DNA from: JBKJML01 sp046596415
GTDB lineage: Bacteria > Actinomycetota > Thermoleophilia > Gaiellales > Gaiellaceae
Assembly: GCA_046596415.1 (NCBI GenBank)
Contig: JBKJML010000139.1
Coordinates: 1-32,030, forward strand
Length of the DNA: 32,030 nucleotides
Direction: 5' to 3'
Shown here: positions 1-7,975 of the stretch, piece after piece
How the letters are laid out: every line of letters begins with the position of its first letter
How positions within the stretch are numbered: position 1 is the first letter of the stretch
The notes under the pieces: model-generated
The model's database searches: none
What the model saw: only the letters and a program-made list of their open reading frames with translations
Told to the model about the DNA's origin: nothing
Position numbers and translations under genes: made by a program

Positions 1-838
1 CGGTCTGCTTCGCAATCGTCACGACCGCGGTCGCGTCGGCACCCGTGTCGACGGTGTTACCGAACGTATCGCGGATTGTCACGACCGGCTGGGTCGCGAA
101 CGCAACCCCGGCGACGGTCGAGGCGGACGGCTGCGTCGTATACGCGAGCTGGCTCGCTGCGGCGTGGGTGATCGTGAACGCGGAGGTGTCGACTGTGGGG
201 GCGCCGGCAATGCTCGTGGCGCTAGCCCGCAGCACCTTGTTGGTGCCGACGAGGTTGATGTTGAGTCCCTGGCCGGCGAAGCTCGCGACACCCGCGACCG
301 CGGTCTTTGTCAGCGTGCCGGCCAGGGCGCCGCTGCCGGTCTGCTTCGCGATCGTGACGACGACGATCGCGTCGGCGCCGGTGTCGACGGTGTTACCGAA
401 CGTGTCCTGCACCGTGACCACCGGCTGGGTCGCGAACGCGACCCCGGCGACGGTCGAGGCAGAAGGCTGGGTGGTGTAGGCGAGCTGGCTTGCGGCCGCA
501 TGCGTGATCGTGAAGGCGGAGGTGTCGGTGGTGACCCCTCCGGCGATGATCGTGGCGCTGGCCCGCAGCACCTTGTTGGTGCCGACGAGGTTGATGTTGA
601 GTCCCTGGCCGGCGAAGCTCGCGACACCCGCGACCGCGGTCTTGGTCAGCGTGCCGGCCAACGTGCCGGTGCCGGTCTGCTTGGCGATCGTCACGACGAC
701 GGCCGCGTCAGCAGTGGTGGTGACGGTGTTGCCGAACGCGTCCTGCACCGTGACGACCGGCTGAGTCGCGAACGCGACCCCGGCGACGGTCGAGGCGGAC
801 GGCTGAGTGGTGTAGGCAAGCTGGCTCGCTGCCGCATG
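1..838 (-). repeat. 336-bp in-frame tandem repeats (two full copies plus one cut by the window edge)
   Basis: Copies occupy 503-838, 167-502 and 1-166 (partial). The landmark CCCCGGCGACGGTCG recurs at exactly 336-bp spacing, ending at 120, 456 and 792. Each unit encodes 112 residues beginning HAAASQLAYTTQPSAS. Copies differ mainly around the FGNTV region (TTTADAAV, DTGADAIV, DTGADATA) and at the unit end. The high DNA identity implies recent duplication or homogenisation. The left window edge lies inside a copy, so the total number is unknown. Confidence 0.95.
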
Positions 839-3661
839 GGTGACGGTGAAGCCGGTCGAGGTGCCGGCCTCGGCGCCGGCGGTCTTCGTGGCGGTGATCG
901 TCGAGCTCGCGCCGGCCTGGTTCAGCGTGATCGCATGGCTCGCGAGCACGCCGTTGACGAACACGGCGGTCGTGCCGCTGCCCGCGCCGATGACCCGGTT
1001 CGAGGTAATGCTCACGGTGCCCGTGAAGCTCGCCACGGTGATGTTGCCGGTGTCCTGCGCGGTGATCTTGATGTTGAAGCTGCTGCCGGCCGTCTGGGTG
1101 GCGATCGTCCCGCCGCCCGTCGCCTCGACCAGGAAGTGGTCGACACCCGCCGCCTCGCCGATCCAGAAGTCGCTGAAGGTCGTCATCCCGGTCGCGGTCA
1201 GCGCGGTCGAGGTCGGCGTGCCGCTCACCGTCGGCCTCGTCCAGGTGCCGGAGTCGAGCTTGCCGAGCAGGAAGTTCGCAGGGGTCGCGCCGCCGTCCAC
1301 GTCGCCGGCGATGTACGTGAACGCCAGGTCGTAGTTGAGGCCGCTCAGGCCGGACTGGGTGAGCGTCCAGAACGCGTTGACGCTCTTCAACGAGTCGAGG
1401 CCGGAGGTTGCGGACGACCCGTGGTCGCCGACCGTGTTCTTCGCGGTGAGCGTGCCGCTGCCGGTGACGGCGTTGATCGTCACCGTGATCGGGCGGTAGT
1501 TCGTCGGCCCGCCCACCTGGTAGACGATCGCGCCCGTCCCCGTGACGTCCTTCTTGAGGTTGCCGGAGATGTGGCCCGTGGTCGAGCGGGTGACGGCGCC
1601 CTTCGCGTAGTAGGTCGCCGAGCCGGTGCTCAGGATGCCGCCGTCGAGCGTGGTCGGCCCGTTGACGGTGATGTCGGACGCGAGCGTCGTCGCGGCGACG
1701 AAGGTGAACGTGGCGTTCGCCGGGTACGACGTCGCCCCGGAGATCGTGCCGCCGCCGAAGGCGACGACCGTCGACGCGGCTGCGGTGGTGGTGCCGCCCG
1801 AGGTGAACGTCCAGCTGTGCGTCGTCCGGATCGTGTTCGCCAGGTTGAGCACCTGCGCGCTCTTGTCGATCGTCACCGCCGGGAGATCGCCCGCGGTCGT
1901 GCTGCCGCCGCCCGTCAGCGTCTGCCCGGCGGTGGTGCTGTTGATCAGCAGCGAGCCGGTGCCGCCGTCGAAGGTCGAGCTCTGGGTCACCGCTCCCTTC
2001 GCCGCATAGGAGCCCGTGTCGAGGAAGCCGTCGGTCAGGAGCGTCGTCCCGGTCGCCGTCACCGTGCCGGAGAGCGCGAAATGCCGCGCGACGCCGTTGA
2101 AGGTCACAGCGGCGAACGTGTGCGCCGCGCTGATCGTCGGCGTCGTCACGCCCGTCGAGCCGGTGAACGTCACCGTCGTGCCAGTCGTGACGACGTCTGC
2201 CGACGTGCCGGCCGTCTGCTGCCAGCTACCGCCGGCGGTGAGTGCTGCACCGGACGTGATCGTGAGCGCGTTCGCGCCGCCGCCCGTCTTTGCGATCTCG
2301 ATGTTCGGCAGCACGGCTCCGGCGGCGGCAAGGGCGTTGAACGTCTGCGGGCCGGCACCGTTGATCAAGACTGTCCCGGGGTTCGTGTCGTCCGGGCCGT
2401 CGAAGGTGGCGGCGCCCGTCCCGCCGATGACTCCCCCGGTCAGCTCGAGCTTGCCGGGGCCGGCGAGCTTGCCGTCGCGCAGCTCGATCGCGCCGTTCGA
2501 GTACGAGGCCGAGGTGCCAGTCGCGCCCAGGGTCGTTCCCGATGCGATCGTTGTCGCGGCGGAGCCCGACGTGCCGTTGACGATCACTCGGCCCCAGCCG
2601 TGCGAGCCGTTGATCGACGAGCCGGTAGCCAGCACGAGCGTGCCGGTGTTCGAATACGTGCCGGCGACAGCCGTGTAGGTGATGTTCCGTGCCGTGCGGA
2701 TGATCGCCGCGGCCGGAATCGTCAGGTTCCCCGCCGACTTGTTGAACGTCATGTTCGGGGCGAACCCTCCCGCGCCGGATGCGCCACCGGTCAGCTGCTG
2801 GTTCCCCGTGCCGTCGAGCACGAGCCGCCCGGTCGAGTCGTCGAAGTTCGCGTTCGTGATCGTGACGTCGCCACGGGCCGCGATCGTCCCGCCGGCAGGC
2901 GGCACCGCCTGGTTGATCGCGCCGTCGGTGAGCGTCAGCGGGCCGTTGACGATCATCGTGTCGGTGTTGTCGGTGAACGTCTTGATCGCGCTCGAGCCGC
3001 TGTTGAACTGCACGGTGCTGAAGATGTCGGTGGTGGGAAAGTCGATGTTCGCTGCGCCGCCAGAGAAGAGCACCGTGCCGGAGTTGTGGGTGAACGTGCC
3101 GGCGGTGTGCGTGAAGTTCCCGGTCAGCGTCAGCGTGGCCGACGGCGCGGTGAACGTACCGGAGGTGTTGATCGTCAACGGCCCGCTCACGGTCATTGCG
3201 GCAGCGCTTCCGGTGAAGGTGGCGCTCCCCGTGAGGGCATATCCGGCTGCGCCGACCGTGATCGTTCCGCCGCTCGCGGCGTTGATCGTCCCGGCGGACT
3301 GCGCGATGCCGCTGGCTCCGACCGTCAGCGTGTTCGAACCGCTGAACGACAGAGTGCCGGAGCTCGACCACGTGAGCTTCGCCCCGACGGCGGCGACATC
3401 GACCACCACGTTCGACGACCCTCCGACGACGACCTCGTCAGTCGAGATGGGGACATGGTTCGTACCGCCCGCGTCGCACGTCCAATTCGAGAGGTTGGCC
3501 CAACTCGTCGAGACGGCGCCGTTCCAGGTACAGATGGTGGCCGCTTGGGCATTTCGAACGATCACGAGCCCGACGACGATTGCGACGAGCAGGGTGCCGA
3601 GCGCGAGCAGGCCGACCGGCGAGCGGCCCTTGCGCTTCGCCTCGGCGACGAACGCGGTCAC
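1..3661 (-). CDS. Giant secreted beta-strand / Ig-like repeat surface protein (3' end beyond window)
   Basis: An open frame of 1220 codons runs from a GTG at 3661 to the left edge without a stop, so the C-terminus is missing. The start is fixed by an in-frame TGA at 3716-3718; this GTG is the first usual start codon after it, although no good Shine-Dalgarno is seen. Residues 1-40 form a signal peptide or anchor: a KRKGR basic stretch, a hydrophobic segment (GLLALGTLLVAIVVGLVIV), then a possible cleavage after AQA. Next comes a C-W-x-G...SNW...C module and about 700 residues of Gly/Thr/Ser/Ala-rich short beta-strand repeats, as in large adhesins and beta-helix surface proteins. Ig-like segments from about residue 840 lead into near-identical 112-residue repeats (from His942) containing FGNTV and VAGVASF. 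No catalytic motif was recognised. Likely an adhesin or surface-layer protein, and a possible glycan acceptor for the cluster upstream. Confidence 0.85.
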   Translation of the reverse strand, partial: MTAFVAEAKRKGRSPVGLLALGTLLVAIVVGLVIVRNAQAATICTWNGAVSTSWANLSNWTCDAGGTNHVPISTDEVVVGGSSNVVVDVAAVGAKLTWSSSGTLSFSGSNTLTVGASGIAQSAGTINAASGGTITVGAAGYALTGSATFTGSAAAMTVSGPLTINTSGTFTAPSATLTLTGNFTHTAGTFTHNSGTVLFSGGAANIDFPTTDIFSTVQFNSGSSAIKTFTDNTDTMIVNGPLTLTDGAINQAVPPAGGTIAARGDVTITNANFDDSTGRLVLDGTGNQQLTGGASGAGGFAPNMTFNKSAGNLTIPAAAIIRTARNITYTAVAGTYSNTGTLVLATGSSINGSHGWGRVIVNGTSGSAATTIASGTTLGATGTSASYSNGAIELRDGKLAGPGKLELTGGVIGGTGAATFDGPDDTNPGTVLINGAGPQTFNALAAAGAVLPNIEIAKTGGGANALTITSGAALTAGGSWQQTAGTSADVVTTGTTVTFTGSTGVTTPTISAAHTFAAVTFNGVARHFALSGTVTATGTTLLTDGFLDTGSYAAKGAVTQSSTFDGGTGSLLINSTTAGQTLTGGGSTTAGDLPAVTIDKSAQVLNLANTIRTTHSWTFTSGGTTTAAASTVVAFGGGTISGATSYPANATFTFVAATTLASDITVNGPTTLDGGILSTGSATYYAKGAVTRSTTGHISGNLKKDVTGTGAIVYQVGGPTNYRPITVTINAVTGSGTLTAKNTVGDHGSSATSGLDSLKSVNAFWTLTQSGLSGLNYDLAFTYIAGDVDGGATPANFLLGKLDSGTWTRPTVSGTPTSTALTATGMTTFSDFWIGEAAGVDHFLVEATGGGTIATQTAGSSFNIKITAQDTGNITVASFTGTVSITSNRVIGAGSGTTAVFVNGVLASHAITLNQAGASSTITATKTAGAEAGTSTGFTVTHAAASQLAYTTQPSASTVAGVAFATQPVVTVQDAFGNTVTTTADAAVVVTIAKQTGTGTLAGTLTKTAVAGVASFAGQGLNINLVGTNKVLRASATIIAGGVTTDTSAFTITHAAASQLAYTTQPSASTVAGVAFATQPVVTVQDTFGNTVDTGADAIVVVTIAKQTGSGALAGTLTKTAVAGVASFAGQGLNINLVGTNKVLRASATSIAGAPTVDTSAFTITHAAASQLAYTTQPSASTVAGVAFATQPVVTIRDTFGNTVDTGADATAVVTIAKQT

Positions 3662-4002
3662 GCGCGCGCCGCGCGCGTGCGGGGGAGGAGAGGAAGCGGT
3701 GCTCCAGCGGGTGAATCAGGACGTGGCGCAGCTACGGCGGTGGCGTAGTGCCGGCCGCGCGACCATGTCGCCGGGCACCCAACCCGGTTCGAAACCTTAC
3801 GCTCAGCCACCGAACCCCTTTTTGGTATCCCTGCCGCAGAAAACGGGAATGCACGCAGCAGAGTAGCCCAGAGAAAGGTGATTTGAAAGGCATTATCCCT
3901 CGTTGGAGGCCAAATATCCCCCGAATGGAGGATAGAGATGGCCCGCTACCCGTTCGATAGGACGCTGCCCCGGGGATTCTTAACCTCAAGTTGAGGTTAA
4001 GA
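3662..4002 (-). promoter_or_regulatory. 341-bp non-coding region: promoter and structured leader of the surface-protein gene
   Basis: No convincing protein gene lies here. On the minus strand a near-consensus -10 hexamer GATAAT lies at 3897-3892, without a clear TTGACA-type -35. Closer to the gene, complementary stretches suggest hairpins: GGTTCG/CGAACC (3786-3816), a strong stem-loop at 3748-3778 with inner arms GCGAC/GTCGC, and CTACG/CGTAG at 3732-3748. A possible 16-codon leader ORF (ATG 3766, TGA 3718-3716) ends in the surface gene's own frame. GGGATA occurs three times on the minus strand (near 3831, 3900 and 3920). I could not match the leader to a riboswitch class I know. Promoter placement is tentative. 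Confidence 0.4.
3978..4002. terminator. 25-bp perfect palindrome directly after the operon's last stop codon
   Basis: Arms 3978-3989 and 3991-4002 (12 bp each, TCTTAACCTCAA and its complement) flank a single central base. The palindrome abuts the TGA at 4003-4005 of the minus-strand gene. Position suggests a transcription terminator or RNA-stabilising hairpin for the 27-kb operon. However, the stem is AT-rich and no T-run follows on the minus strand, so it is not a standard intrinsic terminator. Its AACCTCAA/TTGAGGTT half-sites also resemble MerR-type dyads, so it could be an operator for the adhesin gene. The structure is certain; the role is not. Confidence 0.5.
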
Positions 4003-5490
4003 TCAGTTGGGCTTGAGCCGCTCCGAGGCGGTAGCAACCGTGCCGGCAACCGTCCCGTCGAACGGTGTCACCTCCACCGAGACGGTCTCGTTCTTCTTCA
4101 CACCGGCGAGCGAGAACGTGTCACTCGAGCCGGCGCTCGCAGTCGTCGTCTTCTTGACCACACCCTCGACCTTCCAGACGAAGGTGAGCGTCACCGTGTC
4201 GCCATTGGCGTCCGCCTTCGTCGCGGTCGCGACGGCGCTCCCGTCCGGGACCAGGCTGCCGCCGAGCGAGACCGTCGCGGTCGGGGCCACGTTCACAGCG
4301 GTGACGGTGCGGGTCGCGGTGGCGGGAACGCCGGTATCGATCCCGTCGCTCGGTGTGACGGTGACCTCGATCGGCGTGCCGGCTGCGACACCGGGAGCGA
4401 GTGAGAGCGTGTCGGTGAGAGCGGCCGTCGCGGCGGTCGTCTTCGTGACAGTGCTTCCCACCTTCCAGACGTAGGTGAGCGTGACCGCGTCGCCGTCAGC
4501 GTCGGCACGGGCGGCCGTCGCGGTCGCGGTGCCGCCCGGCCGAAGCGGCGACGAGAGCGTCACCGTGGCGGACGGCGCGGTGTTGCCGACGGTGCCGCTG
4601 TCCGGTGCCCCGACGCCGTCGGCCTTGCCGTCGTTCGGGATCGCCGTCACCGACACGACCTTGCCGCGCGCGACGCCAACGAGCGAGAGCGTGTCCGTGC
4701 GAGCGGAAGTGTTCGCAGTCGTCTTGACGATCGCATTGTCGATCCGCCAGACGAAGGTGAGCAGGACCGGATCGCCATCCTCGTCGGCGGCGGTGGCCGT
4801 TGCCGTAGCGGTGCCGCCGGGCGCGAGGGCCGAGCTCAGCGCGACGGTCGCGGAGGGCTGCCGGTTCGTCGAGGTCGGGCAACCTCCCGGAGGCGCCGGG
4901 ACGATGTCACCGTGCGCCTGGTGCGCCGGGATCGCGCTGCTCGAGACCGAGATCAGCACCCACGGGTTCGTGCTCGAGTTGGTGCGATGGCAGATCGGCG
5001 TCTGGCCGCCATACTGGCCGCCGCCGCTGCCGTCGCCCGGCGTCGAAGGGCAGCCCGACGCGGGCGCCGGGATGATGTCCTGGAGATCCTGGTGGGCCTG
5101 ATGGGCCGGCAGCGCGCTGTTGTCGACGGTGATCGTGACGTAGGGATTCGACGCCGAGTGCGTGGCGTGGCAGATCGTCGTCTTGTCGCCACTGTTACTC
5201 GCGCTGCTGCTCGAGCTGCGGGTGGCCGTGCCGACCGCCTTGGCGGTCGCCTTCGCCGCCTCCGCTGCGTACGACACGCCGCCGAGCCCGACGAAGACGC
5301 CGAACATGACGACGGTGAGGGCGCCCGCCGCGGCAACCCGCAGCCCACCCCGCCCGGTGGAGGGCCGTCCGTCGACCACACGTTCGCTGACAGCGCGAAC
5401 GAGCGATGCGGGCGGCTCCGGACGGAGCGTGCGGAGCTCCCGCTCGAGCGGGTCGCCGCGGCGATGGAGGAAGCGCGCCATCGACCTCAC
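4003..5490 (-). CDS. Membrane-anchored protein with twin Cys-His modules and PKD-like repeats; putative ECF anti-sigma/sensor
   Basis: 495 residues from GTG at 5490. An ATG three codons in (5481) is the better start because GTGAGG just before it serves as a Shine-Dalgarno. Residues 1-50 are a charged cytoplasmic part (LERELRTLRP), 51-72 a single membrane segment, and the rest should be outside. Two similar modules follow: Cys107-His108...His130-x2-His133...Cys147 and Cys167-His168...His190-x2-His193...Cys204, both with NP[YW]V and AHQAH...DI[IV]PAP. The repeated Cys/His pattern suggests metal binding or disulfides. Three PKD/cadherin-like beta repeats of about 90 residues (near 211-300, 305-395, 400-495) complete it; each carries (D/N)GD..(T/L)F/YVW. 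It lies 23-32 nt downstream of an ECF sigma factor, which suggests anti-sigma or co-regulator function. The cytoplasmic part is short and lacks a zinc anti-sigma HxxxCxxC motif, so this is inference. Confidence 0.85.
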   Translation of the reverse strand: MRSMARFLHRRGDPLERELRTLRPEPPASLVRAVSERVVDGRPSTGRGGLRVAAAGALTVVMFGVFVGLGGVSYAAEAAKATAKAVGTATRSSSSSASNSGDKTTICHATHSASNPYVTITVDNSALPAHQAHQDLQDIIPAPASGCPSTPGDGSGGGQYGGQTPICHRTNSSTNPWVLISVSSSAIPAHQAHGDIVPAPPGGCPTSTNRQPSATVALSSALAPGGTATATATAADEDGDPVLLTFVWRIDNAIVKTTANTSARTDTLSLVGVARGKVVSVTAIPNDGKADGVGAPDSGTVGNTAPSATVTLSSPLRPGGTATATAARADADGDAVTLTYVWKVGSTVTKTTAATAALTDTLSLAPGVAAGTPIEVTVTPSDGIDTGVPATATRTVTAVNVAPTATVSLGGSLVPDGSAVATATKADANGDTVTLTFVWKVEGVVKKTTTASAGSSDTFSLAGVKKNETVSVEVTPFDGTVAGTVATASERLKPN

Positions 5491-5513
5491 TACCGGCCGA
5501 GAGGTCGAAACCC

Positions 5514-6044
5514 TTACGACACGTCGCGCGCGGGCTCACGGCCGGAGCCGGGCCGGGGCAGCGGGTTGTCGCCGATCTCGCCGCGCAACCGCTCCAGTGC
5601 GCGGTGGAGCGCCACCTCGACCGCGTTCGTCTTCATTCCGACGAGCTCGCCGATCCGGCGCGACGAAAGGTCGGCCCCGTAGCGGAGGGCAACGAGCTCC
5701 CGGTCGCGATCGGCGAGCGTCGAGACGGCCCGGCTGAGCGCGACGCGGCGCACGGTCTCGTCAGCGTGGTCGCCGGGGGCGGCGCGCTCCGGCACGTCCG
5801 CCACCGCGAGCTCCGGCGTCCGCGAGTACGAGTCCAGGATGCACTGGCGTGCGATCCCGATCAGCCAGGCGATCGGGTCGCCGCGCTGCTGGTCATAGCT
5901 CGAGCGGTAGCGGATCGCACGCTCGAACGTCGCGCCGACGATGTCCTCCGCAGCAGGCCCGTCGCCGACGCGGTAGGCGACGTACGCGTAGACGCGTCGG
6001 AGTAGCGGCTCCGGATCGCGCAGCGGATCGGGCGCGAGCCTCAC
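5514..6044 (-). CDS. ECF-type RNA polymerase sigma factor
   Basis: 176 residues from a GTG at 6044 whose GTGA overlaps the upstream gene's stop; longer upstream reading in this frame is Arg-rich shadow of the neighbouring gene. Sigma-2 covers about residues 13-76: the helix YAYVAYRVGD, then AEDIVGATFERAIRYR and the promoter-melting/-10 helix near PIAWLIGIARQCILDSYSR. Sigma-4 covers about 102-156: LADRDRELVALRYGADLSSRRIGELVGM, then NAVEVALHRALERLR as the -35-binding helix-turn-helix. No sigma-1.1 or sigma-3 domain is present, and the length is normal for ECF factors. Being last in a chain of translationally coupled glycan genes and directly before a membrane protein suggests envelope-responsive transcription; targets are unknown. 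Confidence 0.93.
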   Translation of the reverse strand: MRLAPDPLRDPEPLLRRVYAYVAYRVGDGPAAEDIVGATFERAIRYRSSYDQQRGDPIAWLIGIARQCILDSYSRTPELAVADVPERAAPGDHADETVRRVALSRAVSTLADRDRELVALRYGADLSSRRIGELVGMKTNAVEVALHRALERLRGEIGDNPLPRPGSGREPARDVS

Positions 6045-7975
6045 GACGGCTTCCTCGCGGGCGGCAACCCGAGCGCCGGGCGGATCGCCGCGATCTCGGG
6101 GCTGAGCGGGTTGAGCTCGAGCGCTCGTCGAGCGGCGGCGCGGCGCGCCTCGCCGCCGCTCGCGTACGCGAGGTCGAGCCAGAGCGCCCAGTCGCCGCCG
6201 TCCTTCGCCAGCGCCCGCCGGAAGGTTCGCCGTGCCTCGGCGAGCCGCCCCTGTTGGAGCTGTGCTTCGCCGAGCGCTTGCAGTGGTTCCGCCGACCAGG
6301 GCGCGAGCCGCGCCGCGTCGCGCGCCGCGGCGGTCGCGTCGGCGAAGCGCTCCTCGGCGGCCGCCTGGCGGCTCCGGTCGATCGCGCGGCTGCCGACCAG
6401 GCCACCGAGCGCCACGATCGCAGCGGCCAAAAGGAGCGCCACGACGGCTGCGCGCGACGCTCCGCGCAAGGCGACGACCCTCCCTTCCTGCCGGGCGGCG
6501 GCGAGGAGGGCCGCCCCGACGAAGAGGGCGGCGAGGGTGACGGCGGGCAGCTCCCAGTCCCAGTCGACCGCGGCGTGAACCAGGAAGGCGACGTAGGCCG
6601 CGAGTGCCGCCGGGACGAGCGAGCGCCGTCTGGCGGCCAGGCCGGCTGCCAGTGGGGCGCCGAGCGCGACGAGCAGCAGCGCGAGCCCGACGGGACCAAG
6701 CTCGGCCAGCGTCTCGGCATAGAGGTTGTGCGCATTCGCGACCTTCGTCTGGATCGAGCGCCGCTCCAGCCACTCGCGCTCGTACGTGCCGCCGCCGGTG
6801 CCCGTCGCCTTGTGGTCGCGCCAGGAGTCGAGCGCCGCTCCCCAGAGGTCGCCGCGCCAACTCCCCGAGAACGTGAAGAGACGCTCGTTGAGCGTGCCAG
6901 TCACCGGCACCGGTGGCGCGTTGAACGCCCGCCAGCCGCGCTCAGCGATCGTCGCCGGCGAGCCGAACTGAACGACGACTCCGACAGCCGCCACGGCAGC
7001 GAGGGCAGCGAGCCCGATCCCGGCGGCCCGGTCGGTGCGCGGAGCGACGCTCGCCTGGCGGCGGAGGAGCCCCGCGAGGACGGACGCGACCACCGCCCCC
7101 ACCGCCGACAGTGCCGCTACGCCGGCGAGCTGGCGCCCCTCGGGCGCGCCCAGAGTGCCGAGCGACTCGGGGCGAATCAGCTGCTCCTGCTGGGACGCCA
7201 CCCGAACGGCGAACGCCGCGAAGGGTGCCGCTGCCGCGAGGGCCAGCAGCAATCGCGTCCGGCGGGTGTCCGCGGCAAGCAGCAGTCCGAATCCGATCGC
7301 GAGCGCCAGCCAAGCACCGCGGCTAAACGTAAAGTAGAGGGTGAGACTGAGTGGTACGCAGGCGGCCGCTGCGAGCGGCCGCACAAAACGGCTGCGGCCG
7401 TGCGCGGCGAGGCTGAGCGCCAGCAAGACGCCCATGCCCGCGAGCAATCCGAGACCGTTCCAGTACCCCACCGGTTCGGCGAGCCGGTTGCCGGCGAACT
7501 CCTGGGTGCTGCCGAGCCCGGCCGGAAAGAGCCGGGTGCCGAGGCCGTAGAGGCAGGTGGTGGTGATCGAGAGCGCGATGCCCGCGAGCAGCGCGCGGTA
7601 GGACGCGGAACGGACGACGAGCAGCGCCGCGGCGACGCCCGTCGCGTAGACGAGCGTGCGCAGGAACTCGTCGACTGCGGCCCCCGCCGACGGCGACCAG
7701 AGAACCGATGCGAGTGTCCAGGCGGCGAGGCCGCCCAGTGCGACGAGCATGGTTCGCTCCGGCAGGGCGAGGCGGACGTTCGGACGGGCGAGGGCGGCGA
7801 CCGCGGCGAGCGACCCAAGCACAGCGGCGGTCCAGCCCCACGCGGTCGGGAAGTAGCCGCCGTCGACCGCAGCGAGCGGAGTCAGGACGACGACTGCCAA
7901 GGCGACGGCACGGCCGTCGCGGGCGAGCGCGGGCCCGCCCGTCGAGAGCCGCCGTGCCCACGTCGGCGCGCTCAC
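6041..7975 (-). CDS. O-antigen ligase/polymerase-like membrane protein with C-terminal TPR (Wzy_C family)
   Basis: 644 residues, GTG start at 7975 in a 4-nt overlap. About ten or more hydrophobic segments span residues 20-530. The family signature is the extracytoplasmic stretch with TGTGGGTYEREW (391-402), then AHNLYAETLAELG (415-427) and HAAVDWDWELPA (467-478). The invariant-type His near AHN is as in WaaL ligases, Wzy polymerases and PglL-like protein O-glycosyltransferases. Residues 535-640 form TPR-like helices (FADATAAARDAARLAPWSAEP; AEARRTFRRALA), which would lie at the membrane surface. TPR tails are common in bacterial O-oligosaccharyltransferase-like members. Likely transfers or polymerises lipid-linked glycan outside the membrane. 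With an ABC exporter in the operon and surface proteins downstream, protein O-glycosylation is a reasonable alternative to polymerisation. Sequence cannot separate ligase, polymerase and transferase. Confidence 0.88.
   Translation of the reverse strand: MSAPTWARRLSTGGPALARDGRAVALAVVVLTPLAAVDGGYFPTAWGWTAAVLGSLAAVAALARPNVRLALPERTMLVALGGLAAWTLASVLWSPSAGAAVDEFLRTLVYATGVAAALLVVRSASYRALLAGIALSITTTCLYGLGTRLFPAGLGSTQEFAGNRLAEPVGYWNGLGLLAGMGVLLALSLAAHGRSRFVRPLAAAACVPLSLTLYFTFSRGAWLALAIGFGLLLAADTRRTRLLLALAAAAPFAAFAVRVASQQEQLIRPESLGTLGAPEGRQLAGVAALSAVGAVVASVLAGLLRRQASVAPRTDRAAGIGLAALAAVAAVGVVVQFGSPATIAERGWRAFNAPPVPVTGTLNERLFTFSGSWRGDLWGAALDSWRDHKATGTGGGTYEREWLERRSIQTKVANAHNLYAETLAELGPVGLALLLVALGAPLAAGLAARRRSLVPAALAAYVAFLVHAAVDWDWELPAVTLAALFVGAALLAAARQEGRVVALRGASRAAVVALLLAAAIVALGGLVGSRAIDRSRQAAAEERFADATAAARDAARLAPWSAEPLQALGEAQLQQGRLAEARRTFRRALAKDGGDWALWLDLAYASGGEARRAAARRALELNPLSPEIAAIRPALGLPPARKPS

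Noticed and set aside
1..838. CRISPR-like array
   Set aside because: The repeat period is 336 bp with no unique spacers, and the units are in-frame protein repeats.
164..3748. 1194-codon open frame on the plus strand
   Set aside because: Its translation is Arg/Gly/Asp-rich without domains, and it is antisense to the clear surface-protein frame that has a signal peptide and repeats. Long stop-free shadows are normal at this GC content.
3716..3816. tRNA-like segment (GGTTCGAAACC T-loop look-alike, CAT in a hairpin loop)
   Set aside because: No pairing acceptor stem, the CAT hairpin loop is only three bases, and D-arm spacing is wrong.
3662..3840. c-di-GMP, c-di-AMP or cobalamin riboswitch in the adhesin leader
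   Set aside because: The conserved core strings I know for these classes are absent in the minus-strand orientation. A GGGTGAATC string resembling the c-di-AMP class is on the wrong strand with no gene after it.
6045..6860. N-terminal extension of the sigma-factor frame upstream of 6044
   Set aside because: Arg/Gly-rich shadow of the overlapping membrane-protein gene. The GTG at 6044 with GTGA overlap gives a normal-length ECF factor. The same argument removed the long extensions of the transferase genes.
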